DNA from: Rhynochetos jubatus
Lineage: Eukaryota > Chordata > Aves > Eurypygiformes > Rhynochetidae
DNA: 64,000 bases
Assembly (NCBI GenBank): GCA_027574665.1
Contig: CM050648.1
Span: forward strand, 139,252,175 to 139,316,174
Reading direction: 5' to 3'
The notes beneath the pieces were generated by a model. It searched no databases. It saw only the letters and a list, made by a program, of their open reading frames with translations, and was not told where the DNA came from. Positions 24,785 to 41,800 of the stretch are shown in pieces. Each line of letters opens with the position of its first letter. Within the stretch, counting starts at the first letter, position 1. The translations under genes were made by a program, and so were the position numbers.

Positions 24785-25253
24785 ACCGGTTGGAGCGAGT
24801 CCAGAGGAGGCCACAAAGATGCTCTGAGGGCTGGAGCAGCTCTGCTGTGGGGACAGGCTGAGAGAGTTGGGCTTGTTCAGCCTGGAGAAGAGAAGGCTCC
24901 GGGGAGACCTTACAGCACCTTCCAGTAGCTGAAGGGGCTGATAAGGAAGCTGGGGGGGACTTTTTACAAGGACCTGTAGTGAAGGACGAGGAGTAATGGG
25001 TTTACATTGAAAGTGGGGAGATTTAGATTAGATATCAGGAAGGAGTTCTTCCCAGAGAGGGTGGGGAGGCCCTGGGACAGGTTGCCCAGAGAAGCTGTGG
25101 ATGCCCCATCCCTGGAAGTGTCCAAGGCCAGGCTGGATGAAGCTTGGAGCAACCTGGTCTAGTGGAGGGTGTCCCTGCCCATGGCAGGGGGGTTGGAACT
25201 GGATGATCTTTAAGGTCCCTTCCAACCCAAACCATCCTGTGATTTTGTGATTT
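24785..25253 (+). mobile_element. CR1 LINE 3' fragment, plus orientation
   Basis: The plus strand reads through the end of CR1 ORF2 into the 3' UTR: the VQRR-type GTCCAGAGGAGGCCAC block, then GCTTGTTCAGCCTGGAGAAG, then GAAGCTGTGGATGCCCCATC. It ends with GGTCCCTTCCAACCCAAACC and a CCTGTGATTTTGTGATT tail that fits the short CR1 terminal repeats. About 470 bases, the longest of the similar group, 5'-truncated. It is inverted relative to the related copies at 16921, 28021 and 30268. Confidence 0.95.
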
Positions 25254-28020
25254 GAGTTCCCGCCTCATCATTCCCACTGAGGTCAGTGCCCTGCAGTGGC
25301 ATTTCGGAGCCGTGCAAGAGGGCAGGTGGATGAGGAGCAGGACGGAAACTGGGGGAGGGCCTAGGGGTGAAGGAGGCTGTTGATCTCCATCAGTCTGCAG
25401 CCTGGCTGTGTCCATGCCTGATACCCGGGGGCTCTGTCCTCCTCTGCTGTTACTAAAACAGTCCTTCAGCGTGGTAAAAAAATGTAAAATGTTGTCAGCC
25501 GCTCCATTTTCCAGCCTTGGGCTGGAAGTCAAGGTCCTTACAAGAGCTCTGGGACAAAAATCTCTCTGTCTGCTTGCAGCAGGCTGTCCTGTGACCCACG
25601 CTTGGATAGTCACGGCTGCACCACTCGTGGGCTGTTGCCACAGCACTGCGCATCAAACAAAATGTACCGAGAAGGGGGAAAACCATCTCCATCGTCTTTC
25701 TGTAGGTGTTCCTGACTGAGCGCTCTGTTCGGAGAGGGCTGCGTTTGCTTCTCAGCTGTATAATTTACATGGAAGCTGGTCCAGGAGGAATCTTTTTCAT
25801 GTAGCTCGCTGAAAGCCCCAGTTCATCAATATGGATTGCTTGCCATGCACCAGGGGGTTTATGGTACGTGGTGGGGTGCGCAGAAGTCAGAGGAAAAGGC
25901 AGGGAGTGAGGGACTGTAGGGAGCTTTTATGCTAAAAGAGGAATTTGTGTGTCCAAAAGAACTGTCTTTCAGAATAGAAGTTGTGTTTTCTCTGCCTGCC
26001 TGCAGAAGAGATGCTGTTTCCCAGGATGAATCCTGGAATACGTTTCCCTGGCTATGGGGAAGGATGCAGTCCTGCCTTTACGGCTGAACTTGCGTTATCC
26101 TTGAAAATGAAAAGACATAAGCCTAGAAAACAGTCCTGACTCAGGCAGTCAGTTGCAAAACAATGGTTAACTTCCTCAGAGCAATAATAATTGTTTAAAC
26201 ATCTCCACAATCTTCTGGTGACCTTTATCCTAAACGTTGAGCGCAGGAGGACGAGCGGAGTTGGCGGGCAGGGCGAGAGACGAAGAAGTTGAAGATCGAG
26301 CCATGCCAAAACATGTCCACAACAGGTTAAAGAGAGCTACTTTGCAGTTACAGAAATGATGGCTTAATGGCCTTTTTAGGCATTAAAAAGGAAAAAAAGA
26401 CAGGGAGATCATAGCTGAGAAAATGCCCTTGTGATCAATGACATTCTTCTCGGGGTCAAGTACGAGTGGAGCCTGATTTAGTCATAGACTAAATGTAGCC
26501 GCAGCTCTGCAGCGCTCCGGAGTGTAATCCACACTAGTCATGCGGAGTGAGCGCGCTGCCGGATTCCGGCGAGGACTGCAGTGTCCTTGTTACGCAGCGA
26601 AGGCCGCTCAAGGGTGTTAAAGTGCTTTACTTGCAGTTGTTTGAGCCGTTTCTGCGATGGCTGATTGATTTACTGTATCTGGAAGTTCAGACCTGGAAAC
26701 CTGAGCGAGGGAGAATGCTTTCGCCGCCGCGGCGAGGCCGGGTGTTGAGAGGACGGACAGCTGGCGGGTGACCTCAGGAAGATGACAAATGGGGGACCAG
26801 GTGCCCCCGCTCATCCCGGAGCCTTCCCAACCCCTCCGCTCGCGGAGGCGCGAGTTACGGAAGTCGCTTGGGCTGAAGGAAGGCTTCCTCTGAGCAAGGC
26901 TTCTAGAAATAAACATTAACCCTTCACTGCCAGCTGCTGCACGGGGCAATGAATTCAAGCAGCTATCTGGGAAACGGTTTAAGCAGAAATTCCTTCAGTT
27001 TAAAGTGTGTGTGTGGGGAAACTCATCCGAGCGGTTGCGCGTGTTTTAGAGATGGCAGCTGGAACGCCGGCGGGACGCGCGGCGCCAAGATGTGCGGTGA
27101 GCAACGAGGAGCAAACTCTTCACGCAGCTTAACAGGTGACGGTTCTCGACTGGCGCACACAGAGCCATTAAAAGGAAGCCCCAAGCCCTGTGAGGAAGCC
27201 CCCCAACAGCTGAAAGGTCAGCACAGCACTTGGATGAAATATCCTTTATAGTGCTGAAACACGCAAACCAAAAGAAATTGGGGTTTAGCCTTTAGTTTTC
27301 CTTTGCTTGCGAAGGATTAATGTATTTGCAGGTTCTGCTTTCCATTTCCCATTTTTATTTTAAAACAGGCAGTCGCTCACTAAAGCGAGGAGAACTTTCA
27401 GATAATCGTTGTCTTGAATCTGCCCCGTAACAGCGCGGAAATCTATAGACTGTGTTGACTTGGACCAGCTGAGAAGATGCCTCCTTTCTCGGAAGCGTGA
27501 CCGCCGGGGGTGATGGTGCGCTCCACCAGCTTAGGGGTTTTCTTTTATTTTTAAACTTAAAAAACCTCGCACAAGACAACATGACCCCTGTTGTCACTTG
27601 TTTCCTGCGCTAGCTCCGATCGCTGAGTCTGCTGCAAAGACGGGAATGGCTGCTGCCTTGCGCCGGCGTTGCCGTTTGTTAAGGGTGGAACCGTTGCACC
27701 TCACCTCAAGTGACGCTGCCCGGTCAGATATGAAGAGAACCTGGTTAAATGTAGCGTTTGAATATTACCAAAGGAAAAATACAGACCCCCGTGGTGAATT
27801 CTGGGCTCACATGAGGTGCAAAATGTGTTTATCAAACATGCCTTGGATTTACACACCTCAGTTCTTGCTGAATGTAAATCTCCAGCTTGTGTAGCTCCTC
27901 AGTGGAAGGAGGAGGGTTATTTAACTTAACGTTTTAAACATATTGTCTGCAGGTGTCATTGGATTTGCAGTTCCTTTGAAGATGGGTTAAGGGGTTTATA
28001 TCCCATTCCAGTGCTCTAAG
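25254..28020. other. Intronic stretch with no recognised gene
   Basis: GC and CpG content rises from about 26.2 kb. A YY1-like CCAAGATGTGCGG followed by GTGAGC occurs near 27085. It resembles a first-exon end with a donor, but nothing else supports an exon. Confidence 0.4.
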
Positions 28021-28148
28021 TCACAGAATCATAGAGTGGTTTGGGTTGGAAGGGACCTTAAAGATCATCCAGTTCCACCCCCCTGCCATGGGCAGGGACA
28101 CCCTCCACTAGACCAGGTTGCTCCAAGCCTCATCCAGCCTGGCCTCGA
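28021..28148 (-). mobile_element. Short CR1 LINE 3' fragment, minus orientation
   Basis: Begins TCACAGAATCATAGAGTGG and continues through GGGTTGGAAGGGACCTTAAA to CATCCAGCCTGGCCT, where similarity to the sister copies stops abruptly. About 128 bases of 3' UTR only, a heavily 5'-truncated insertion. Confidence 0.93.
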
Positions 28149-28261
28149 AGACAGTCTTTAGGTCTGTAGTCCCTAGTGCTTTGAGGCTGTAGTCCCTCTC
28201 CACATGGAATAATTGCATCAAGGCTGGTGCCTTCCTGGGCAGGACCCTGCAGTGGGACTGG

Positions 28262-28305
28262 AGTTGTCTGAAAGCTGTTGTGTTTCAGTTGTCTGAAAGC
28301 TGTTG
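28262..28305 (+). repeat. Short tandem duplication, 25-base period
   Basis: AGTTGTCTGAAAGCTGTTG occurs at 28262-28280 and again, exactly, at 28287-28305. It is a small local duplication next to the CR1 breakpoint; a CTGTAGTCCCT pair lies just upstream. Confidence 0.85.
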
Positions 28306-30267
28306 CTGGCAGTACCTGCAGAAACCTGTATGCGCAGCCTGCAAGTGGTATCCCAGGCCTGTCGTTCAGCCTGCGGCGTAGAAAGTGCATAATGAGGTCA
28401 GGGTAATACAAAGCTTCCTTTATTCTATAAAACCTTTTTCATCATTAGTTTCCTGTCTTTACACTTTAAAACATCCACTTTTAAAATTGTGTCAGATAGT
28501 TTCTGTGGGGCTGAAGCCTTTCTCCTTGTTCTTTGATCTTCCTTTCTCCACGCTGTTTCATCCTACCATGAGGCGATAGCTCCGGCTTCTCAGCTACTCC
28601 CAGAGCAAATGTTTATCTAGGTGTTAAATGGATGCGAGTACCTGATTCTGCTCTCCTGTCTATTTAAAAACTAGAGCAGCCGTAGAATTGCGGTGCCAGG
28701 GAAATGATGGAAGCCAGATGCTCTCCCAAACTTTTCTTCTTTTAAGCTTTTTTTTTTTACCAGTAAGAGAGTGTTGTTTGGGTTTGTCACGATGCGCTCA
28801 CTTAGGAGCGCCGCAGATGTACCCCGAGATGGATGTCACAAGAACATCTCCCTCTGTGCCGTCCCCCAGTGTCATAGCTGTTCAGTGGAAATGTCTGGTC
28901 TCTGGAGCCTGGATTTCATCACAGAAAGAGGAACTCTTCAGGAAAAGTAATATGGGAAAATGTGATTCTGTTCTCTAACCCCACAAGGAGCGTTTCTGCA
29001 CTTCAGGATGGTTCTGCTGCAGGGTTCAGAGCTCCACTCACCGATGTCATCGGTCGCGTGCAATGGAACCTCTGGAAGAGGCGTCAGTTCTCTCTTGCAG
29101 TTCACCTTTCTGTTTCACCATTAGGAGAGGAAACGGTTTATGCGAAACGTTTTGACGTTAAATGCTCCGGAGATGCTTTTATTGGTCACCGTGGTAGCGG
29201 AATGGCAAGGAGCGAAGCTGCTGCTTTCGGAGCAGGAGCCGCGGGGTGCAGCCGGGCTGCTCTTACAGCGGGGCACGGGCGGCTTTGGGCTGCCAGGGTC
29301 TGGAATGTTCGCCCTTTGACAGAAGGGCAAGAGGAAAGGGGAAAAAGAGGGAGGAATAACTCATCACCGATTCTGCTTGTGGAGTCAGAACCGGCTGTAG
29401 CAGAGACAGCTGATACGACTTGTCTAGGCTTCGTTTTCCCTTCCGTGCTGCTCCAGGTTCGCCGAGCCGTGCTGTGGCAATCCTGGTTTATTTTCATCTT
29501 AAAGAACTTCCTTTCACCACACGCAGTTGTGAACTCCTGCCCGGAGAGGCTCCGACAGCGTTTGAAACGGATTTCTGTTCAGAAAAAGCAGATGGAAGAG
29601 CCTAAACCGAATCGCCAGAAGTCCTGGGTTGATTTGGGTTGATTTGGTGGGTTGAGGTTTTCTTGGCTTTTCTGCTGGGGAAAGCTACTCTTGGTAGAAC
29701 AGAGTTCTTCCACTAGAAGACCTAAAACTGCGAAGCAGAAGTTCTGGGAGCCATGAGCTCAAACTCCCAGTTAAGGTTTTTTTTCCTCTTAAATCTTCAC
29801 TGTACAAAGTAGAGACCCATTAGTGTCAGTAGGCGTCTGATTTTGAAGAATTTATTGCAAGATGAAGGCTTTTTCTTATTGGAAGGTGGGATGAAGTTTC
29901 CCTCTGAAGTACGGGCCGGGGGAGGGGAATACTCAGACATGATCTCAGTATAGATCTGTTTACTTCCAAGCAACTCAAGCGAGCCCCTGGAAACGTCATC
30001 AAAGGTAAAGTCAGTTGGAAGCGGAGGGTTTGCTCCCGACGCCACCCGCGCGTTCGGCAGTCAATTCTGGCAGCTCCCGCCCCTCGGTAAGGGAATCGCT
30101 GCCGCGTGCCCTGCGCTGGAGGCACGTGCGGTGGCTTTACAAGAGGCTGTGGAGCTTCTGCGCTGGGTCACGTGATGGTTTGAACGAGGGGAACCCCGGG
30201 CATTGCTCTGTGGGTCGTCACAAGTAAGTGACAGTTCTGCGCATTCTCACGGGGCATGGGCGTGTGA
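28306..30267. other. Intronic stretch with GC-rich open frame, no recognised gene
   Basis: Contains a 226-codon plus-strand open frame at 28962-29642 with a 103-codon frame on the other strand. The predicted peptides match no family I know. The frame lies in CpG-rich DNA, where stops are scarce, so it is probably chance. Confidence 0.4.
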
Positions 30268-30602
30268 AATCACAGAATCACAGGATGGTTTGGGTTGGAA
30301 GGGACCTTAAAGCCCATCCAGTTCCAACCCCCCTGCCATGGGCAGGGACACCCTCCACTAGACCAGGTTGCTCCAAGCCTCATCCAGCCTGGCCTTGAAC
30401 ACTTCCAGGGATGGGGCATCCACAGCTTCTCTGGGCAACCTGTCCCAGTGCCCCCCACCCTCTCCGGGAAGAACTTCTTCCTGATATCTAATCTAAATCT
30501 CCCCAGTTTCAATTTAAACCCATTACCCCTTGTCCTGTCACTGCAGGCCCTTGTAAAAAGTCTCCCCCGGCTATCTTGTCCGGCCCCTTCAGGTGCTGGA
30601 GG
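30268..30602 (-). mobile_element. CR1 LINE 3' fragment, minus orientation
   Basis: Starts with two adjacent TCACAGAATCACAGG terminal units, then the GGGTTGGAAGGGACCTTAAA 3' UTR. It then gives the complement of the ORF2 end; the minus-strand peptide includes FRLDIRKKFFPERVG and CSDRTRGNGFKLKLG. About 335 bases, 5'-truncated, same subfamily as the copies at 16921, 24785 and 28021. Confidence 0.94.
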
Positions 30603-35991
<5,389 letters not shown>

Positions 35992-36370
35992 CCGGAGCGC
36001 ATCCGCCCCGGATCGGGGGACGCCGAGCGGAGCGAGAAGCCAACCAGGGTTGGGTGAAACTGCTGCCATCTGCGTGACGGCTAAGCTGGAGCGGCTGCTC
36101 GGTGGAAAACCGGCTGCGTGTAAGTGTTGGAGGGGGAAAACTCCCCCTCTGCACGAGAGCTTTGTAAAATGGTACATACATTTTTGTGGAGGGGGCAACT
36201 CGTGAGCCATTGCTGAGGGAGGCTGAGGCAATAACCCACATCTGATGGAAGGTGTGAGTAACTCCGCTGTGTAGGGCTGAGGTTTAAAGAAATACACTTG
36301 CAAACTTCTTTTCTAAAAAAAACCCAAACCAAGCCAGACTTTAATAAAGTCTGTGGTTTTACTCTTATTG
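35992..36370 (+). other. MNAT1: MNAT1 3' untranslated region (inferred)
   Basis: Runs from the MNAT1 stop to just beyond the first good poly(A) signal. Its length of about 375 bases is an estimate; the cleavage site was not seen in transcript data. Confidence 0.55.
36343..36348 (+). terminator. MNAT1: MNAT1 poly(A) signal AATAAA
   Basis: A canonical AATAAA 352 bases after the stop, followed by GT-rich GTCTGTGGTTTTA, the expected downstream element. A second AATAAA at 37000-37005 could serve a longer form. Confidence 0.6.
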
Positions 36371-38500
36371 CAGGGTTTTATTTGCACAAGCGTTTAAATG
36401 CCGTTTTGATTATACCATTCAGTGTCAGTATTCAAGCCTACGTTTTCTTCCCATAAAACTGGTTTCCCCGCTTCAGACAAGTGGGTTTTTCCTCCTCCTG
36501 CCAGCTGGGCGAGATGAGAAACCCCGGAACTGTGCTGACACAACTCCCGTGCAGGAACTTCCGGACGTCCCTCGGTTCTTACCTCTGCCCACACCAGATC
36601 TTTAGCCGAGTCCCTCCAGAAGCAGCAACCCGGGAAGCCTTGATCCGAGGCTAGCTCGCTCCTCAGAATGGGGTTCGTTTTGTTCCCGTGCGGCTCCGCG
36701 ACTTTCCTGTCGCGTGCTCAGCGGCTTCTTGTGGCGGGAACATCCCTTTGTCTGGCTTTGGGGATGTCCCTGGCCCCTGCGCCCGCTGCTTTTAACGTGC
36801 TCCGTCCCCTCTCCTCGTCGTGGGCTGCAGCAGAGACGGGGAGCTGTGGCAGGGTTGGTCTTGGCGTGAGCCTGTATAAGCTGGAGGAGACCGGGAACTG
36901 CTCAGGACAGCCGCGCCTCTAAAGCCTGGACCGCGTCGTACGGGACATCCGGCGGCAGGCGCGGGGGAGTGTACGAATGACGTGTTTTTTCTATGTTGTA
37001 ATAAAGAGAAGAATAAGCTCTATTCCAGACTCTGCTCCCTTTACTGAGGGAAGCGGAGGGAGGTGCCAGAATTTCCACTGCCCTTTCCCCGAAACCCTGG
37101 CGTTTGTGCCCAGGATAGTTGCCGACGGGTGACGTTACGCCGAGGCGGCGGCGTAGAAGAGCCTGGGGAGCGCTGCTGCGGGTGGGCCGCGGCCCCGGAC
37201 GCACAGCCTGCGGCTGGGCTGCTGTAGGATGTAGCCGTGCAGCCGGCGTTGGGCTTGGCTTGTGGCGGCCTAGCTCCGAGGTGAGCGTGGCTTTTCGCCT
37301 GCGGCCCTTCCTCCTGCCCTCTCACCTGAGGCCTGAACGTGGACGTGCCCTTTATTTATCCGCTCCCTCGCTCACGGGAGGCGGCTGCCACCACCGCTGG
37401 GCCTAGCTCTTTTCCTAGCGGCCAGAAGCTGCGGGAGCTCGCTCCCTCGGTCCCAGATGCCCGACAGCCTGTCTCCACAGCATTCCCAGATGCGAGACAG
37501 TGGCAGTCCTCCTGGGATTCAGCCGGGGACGCCGGGGGGGAGTCCATAACGTTGTGGGCTCACCCGGACCAGGCAGGACCCACCTCGCCCGTGACCTGCT
37601 CCATGTTCAGTTCGCAACGCAGCCACGTTGAATCCGTTGATTCAGGCCAGGGCAGCGGTTGCACAGCAGCTCTCAGGACGGCACAAGTGCACCACGGTGG
37701 TTCCCCCCGGTTTGATAAACGCAGTGAGCGGTGCCCAGGCGGTGCCGGCTTCTCGAGCACCAGCTGCGTAGCCGAGGGAAAGGCTGTAACAGAGCCACTG
37801 GGCAAAGCAAATCCGCGGGCCTTGGCGGTCGTGTGGGGAGAAGCCGGACAACAGGTTCCAGGCCCCAGTGATGGAGCCACAGCAGCAGAGCCAGGGCGGG
37901 CACCGGGTAACCGAGTCGCTGGGGCTGAGCACCGAGCTAGGACTGCAGGAAGAGCTGAAACCCAGAGGGTGATCCCAGTTCTCTCTGCAAAGAAACCCGT
38001 TGTGTTGATGCTGCCCAACAACAGCCTGGGCGGGTGAGATAAGGAAATCAAAGGCAGAGGGGTTTGGAATCCCTGCAGCCAGCCAGAGGGATCATCCAAG
38101 GACTGCAGCGGAGAGCGGTCGGAGAGCCGGGAGAGGGCAGAGGCACAGGAGGATGCGGTTCCAGGGCGAGAGCGCTGCTCGGCCAGGTACTGGTTTTCAG
38201 CCCGGCACTTCAACGCAAGCGCGTCCTCCATCGGAGGATGGGCAAACGGCACTGGAGTCCTTCCCGCTTTAAGGGCGGGCAGACGCTGCATCAGGAGTCA
38301 ACTAATCCCCGACCAAACCTCAGGAACACCAAAACCCTCCGCAAAGGGAACCCAGGGCGAGGGTTACACCAGCCGTCTTGCTCGGCCCGACCAAGCGCAG
38401 AACTGTTTTCGCCGCAGACCGCACGTTATCAAAATAACGGAGCGGAACACCGGCCCCGTCTCCGCCAGTGAATTATCCGGGGCCGCGAAACAACAGGGAG
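36371..38500. other. Intergenic gap between the MNAT1 and TRMT5 tails
   Basis: A GC- and CpG-rich gap between convergent genes. It has long overlapping open frames on both strands (232 codons plus, 37339-38037; 243 codons minus, 37560-38291) whose peptides are low-complexity and match nothing I know. No repeat was named. Confidence 0.5.
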
Positions 38501-38520
38501 CGGAAAAGTACCCAAACACA

Positions 38521-38526
38521 TTTATT
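38521..38526 (-). terminator. TRMT5: TRMT5 poly(A) signal AATAAA (minus strand)
   Basis: TTTATT on the plus strand reads AATAAA on the minus strand, about 245 bases beyond the TRMT5 stop, followed by GT-rich TGTGTTTGGG. A second AATAAA lies at 38541-38546. Confidence 0.6.
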
Positions 38527-38771
38527 ACCAAAAGAGCGGGTTTATTGGGTTTTTTTGTAAGAACAGTTTCAATCGGCATCTTGATCCCACAACTGAAAAC
38601 AAAGGCAAAGGCAGGAGGAAGCGAGGCTCACGAAGGAAAGCCGCCACGCGCGTTAGCATCGCAGCGCCTCAGACGGGTAGCAGGTACGCTTCAAGCAACC
38701 CAAGGGGTAAAGCAGAGGGAAGCTACATAGGCCTTACGCAGATGCTAAGGCAGTTACCGTAACGCCCGTCC

Positions 38772-38836
38772 TCAGCTCGGTGCCTTTTCTTCAGGTCGTC
38801 CTCTGCCGGCACACAGGCGTTTCGAGGCTGGTTTTG
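38772..38836 (-). CDS. TRMT5: TRMT5 last coding exon
   Basis: 65 bases after CCCTCTTCCAG, encoding [20 protein letters not shown] and a final Ser, then TGA. It resembles the loosely conserved basic human tail (PPLKRQRTAEAF region). This is the weakest-conserved exon, but its phase and splice site fit. Confidence 0.8.
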
Positions 38837-41800
38837 CTGGAAGAGGGTTAGAAAAAGTAAGTTGCTTGAGGTACAGTGAAGAGACGGAGCTAAACCACAA
38901 GCCAGGTGGCACCTGAGGGATTTAACAGGAAGAGGTGAGAGTTCAAATCAGGATTAACAGTCACAAATGAAAACTCTTACAGCAATAACGGGGCGTCTTT
39001 ACTAAACACCAAAAAGGACTGTCGGAAAAGCTCTACATTTTGACCTGCCTCTCCGTGCTGCCCAAAACCAGTGTCAAAATTAGTTTCGTGGCATGGAAGT
39101 TTAACAAAACCCCTTTCCAGTTCACGTAAGGGCAGACTGAAAGCCTCCCCGCTCTTCACCCGTCACGCAGTGCAAAGCCCAGGATCACCGAAACCAACTG
39201 GCTACTACAAGTTCTTCAAGGAACAAATGACCAGTTATTAAAAACTATTAAAAAATTTAAAAAAAAATCATTAAAGATCTCGGAAGGTATCTGTTTCTCA
39301 GTTAAACTGTACAGAACCGGATCCTGCTCAGGTAGCGACTCCAGACCTAAACGGAAAGGGAGAACTGGACCAGTCCCTGGAAGCGCACCGTTCTCCCCCG
39401 CGTGAAAACGAAGCTCCCGTTGATAGGCATTTAGGTAACAGAATGCTGCGCTTGGCGTCAGATACCCCACCCTCCCCCAGAACGCCGCCTAGGGCGCAAA
39501 GGCCTGCGGGATGATCCTGTCCACTCCACCGCTTTTCCCGCGCAGGCTCATGCGGAGATCAGAGGAGCGGATCGCTAGCGGATCGCCGTTCCCAAGAGCC
39601 CACGAAGCCCTGCAGCTGCCGCACACGTGCCGGCGCCCAGTCTCGCCGACTAGCTCCGTACTCACAGCTCGCTGTCAGGCGGCTGAAGCGGGGCTGAGAA
39701 GGTGGGACCAGGCCGAGACAGCAAAAGGCGTAGCCTGAAATCCAAGAGCCACGTCGGAGGCTCGTTCCTTACCTTCCTCGGGGCAGGGCCTCTTGTACAG
39801 CACGTCCGCCGGAATCTGGAAACTGATGCACAGCATCTCCTTGTTCGGTGCCACGTTTCTAACCAGGTACGTAGAACAGCGTCCGTCCAGGGAGGTTCCC
39901 AGCGAAGCTTCGGCTCGCTCTTGAATATCTTTGGCTGGGTCGTCACGTTTGGAGAAACCGTAGCAGTGCACGGTGGGGAGGCCGGCGGCGCGGCAGGGCT
40001 CTCCCACCAAGAGGTGCCTGAAAACATCTAGAAACTCAATAGCCAGAGCTGGCAGATTCATGACTACGTGAAAAGAGGTTTTCTGCTCTTCTCGCAGAAG
40101 CGGGAGCTCTTTACTTAGTTCTTCTCGTACTGGCCCCCGCAGGAAGTCCCTGCCGTCCATGTTGAACGCTTTTATTTTGTCGGCTACTTTGTTCAGTCTG
40201 CAGTTGTGCAGAAGCCAGCTGTAGGATTCAGGATTGAGATCATTTGCAAACACGTGGCACTTTTTCTTCGCTGCTGGAATAGCAAAAGGTCCAATCCCAG
40301 CAAAGACATCGAAAAGGACATCACCGGGCTTCAAAAGCTCAACGATACGGCCGTGTTCCGTGGAAAGACGTGGGTTCCAGTAGACTTTGGAGAAGTCCAA
40401 CTCGTACGCAATGTTATTTTCTTTGACCTGAAAGTCCAAAACATTTGCTTAAGCCTCTGTGTTCAAATTTCAGGCATGTTTAGGCATTACTGTTAATTAA
40501 GACGGTTAAAAACAAAGGTGCTCCATCAAAAGGTGATGTGCACGTTGACGTCCGTCCCGTTAGCAGTCCACACGAATCTCGTGTAAACAGATCTACTCAT
40601 CAGAAATAGCCATAAGGGCTGTTCCAACTGTCAATCCAGATGGCTGGTTTATGCTGTCTCGGTCACCAGGTGGAAATAAAGCAGCAACTTAAAATGACCA
40701 TAAAAAAGAAAAAAACACCGTATCTGCGGCTTTTCAAGAGCTTTGTGGCTGGCTGACAGCTCCTTTATTGAAAGCAGACCTTGGGAAGATGCCTCAAGCC
40801 CTCCTCAGCGGAGTCCACGCAGTAAATAAGCGTCTGAGAATGATACAGCACAAGAACGGCACCAGACAGCCAAACTCAAAGCCATGGGGAGCCAATTCTG
40901 CAGTTGGAAAGAACACCGTATTTTCTCTCTCAAGGTGACAGTCTGGAAACTGATCCAAACCCAAACTTCGGGATGACCACTATCTTAAGAGCAGACCTAA
41001 AAACCCCCATTATTTATTCAAACGAGAGCGGGATGCAAATACCCACTTTGCACCACCACGCTGGAACTGCATGACACCGCAGCAAAGCAGCTTTGGATCC
41101 AAATCCCTGCCTCATTCGCCGTGCCAGCACGGCACAGTGAAGCGTATCTGCACTCCTCGGTGCGCAGCGCAGCGGTGTGCTAGATGGGCTAATACCATCT
41201 GCGAAATACTTGATTGTCCCTTCTGCCTTGACAATTCAAACGCCTTCTCTGAGCACGTACGGGATGTTCTACCAAGCGGTTCAACTCTTTGATTTGGTGA
41301 TCTGCTGTTTTCTCTTCGAGAAGTAGAAAACAGTTAGGAAAAGTACTTTTTGGTCAAACCAGTGGCCAAGTTTCCAGCTCAAGACAAGAAACCCTACGTG
41401 AAGAATGCTTGGCAGCACACATGCTTTGCACCTGAAAAACGTTAAAACAGAGGAGGGACGAGCTTTGTCTTGCTGCTGGCAGAGAAGGGAACAGGCAGAG
41501 GCAACAGCCTGCCCAGGTGGCAAAGCCAGTGAGATCTAAACACGCGGTCTCACGTTCTACACCAGCCACCGTACGAGGCTTGGTGAAATTAGGAAACAGC
41601 ATTTGCTTACATCAAACCCACTAAATAGTTTGGCTTTAGAGTGAGAAATTCCCCCCAGTAAAAGTTTGTGATTAGTACCTCTGTAAGAAACCTTGACTTC
41701 AGCTGCTTTTACGTGTCGTTAAGATCCAGGCTGTGAGCTCGAAAGAACACCTATGGCTGCGAGTTTCTCTTGGCAGACCAGGAGAAACGAACGTACACGT

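Noticed and set aside
25035-25646. 203-codon minus-strand open frame
   Set aside because: It runs antisense through the CR1 copy at 24785-25253. Its peptide is the reverse reading of CR1 tail, not a gene.
28962-29642. 226-codon open frame in the MNAT1 intron
   Set aside because: No recognisable family, no start or splice context, and CpG-rich composition with another long frame on the opposite strand. Most likely chance.
37000-37005. Second AATAAA as the main MNAT1 poly(A) signal
   Set aside because: Possible, but the signal at 36343 is nearer and has a GT-rich element after it, so it was preferred.
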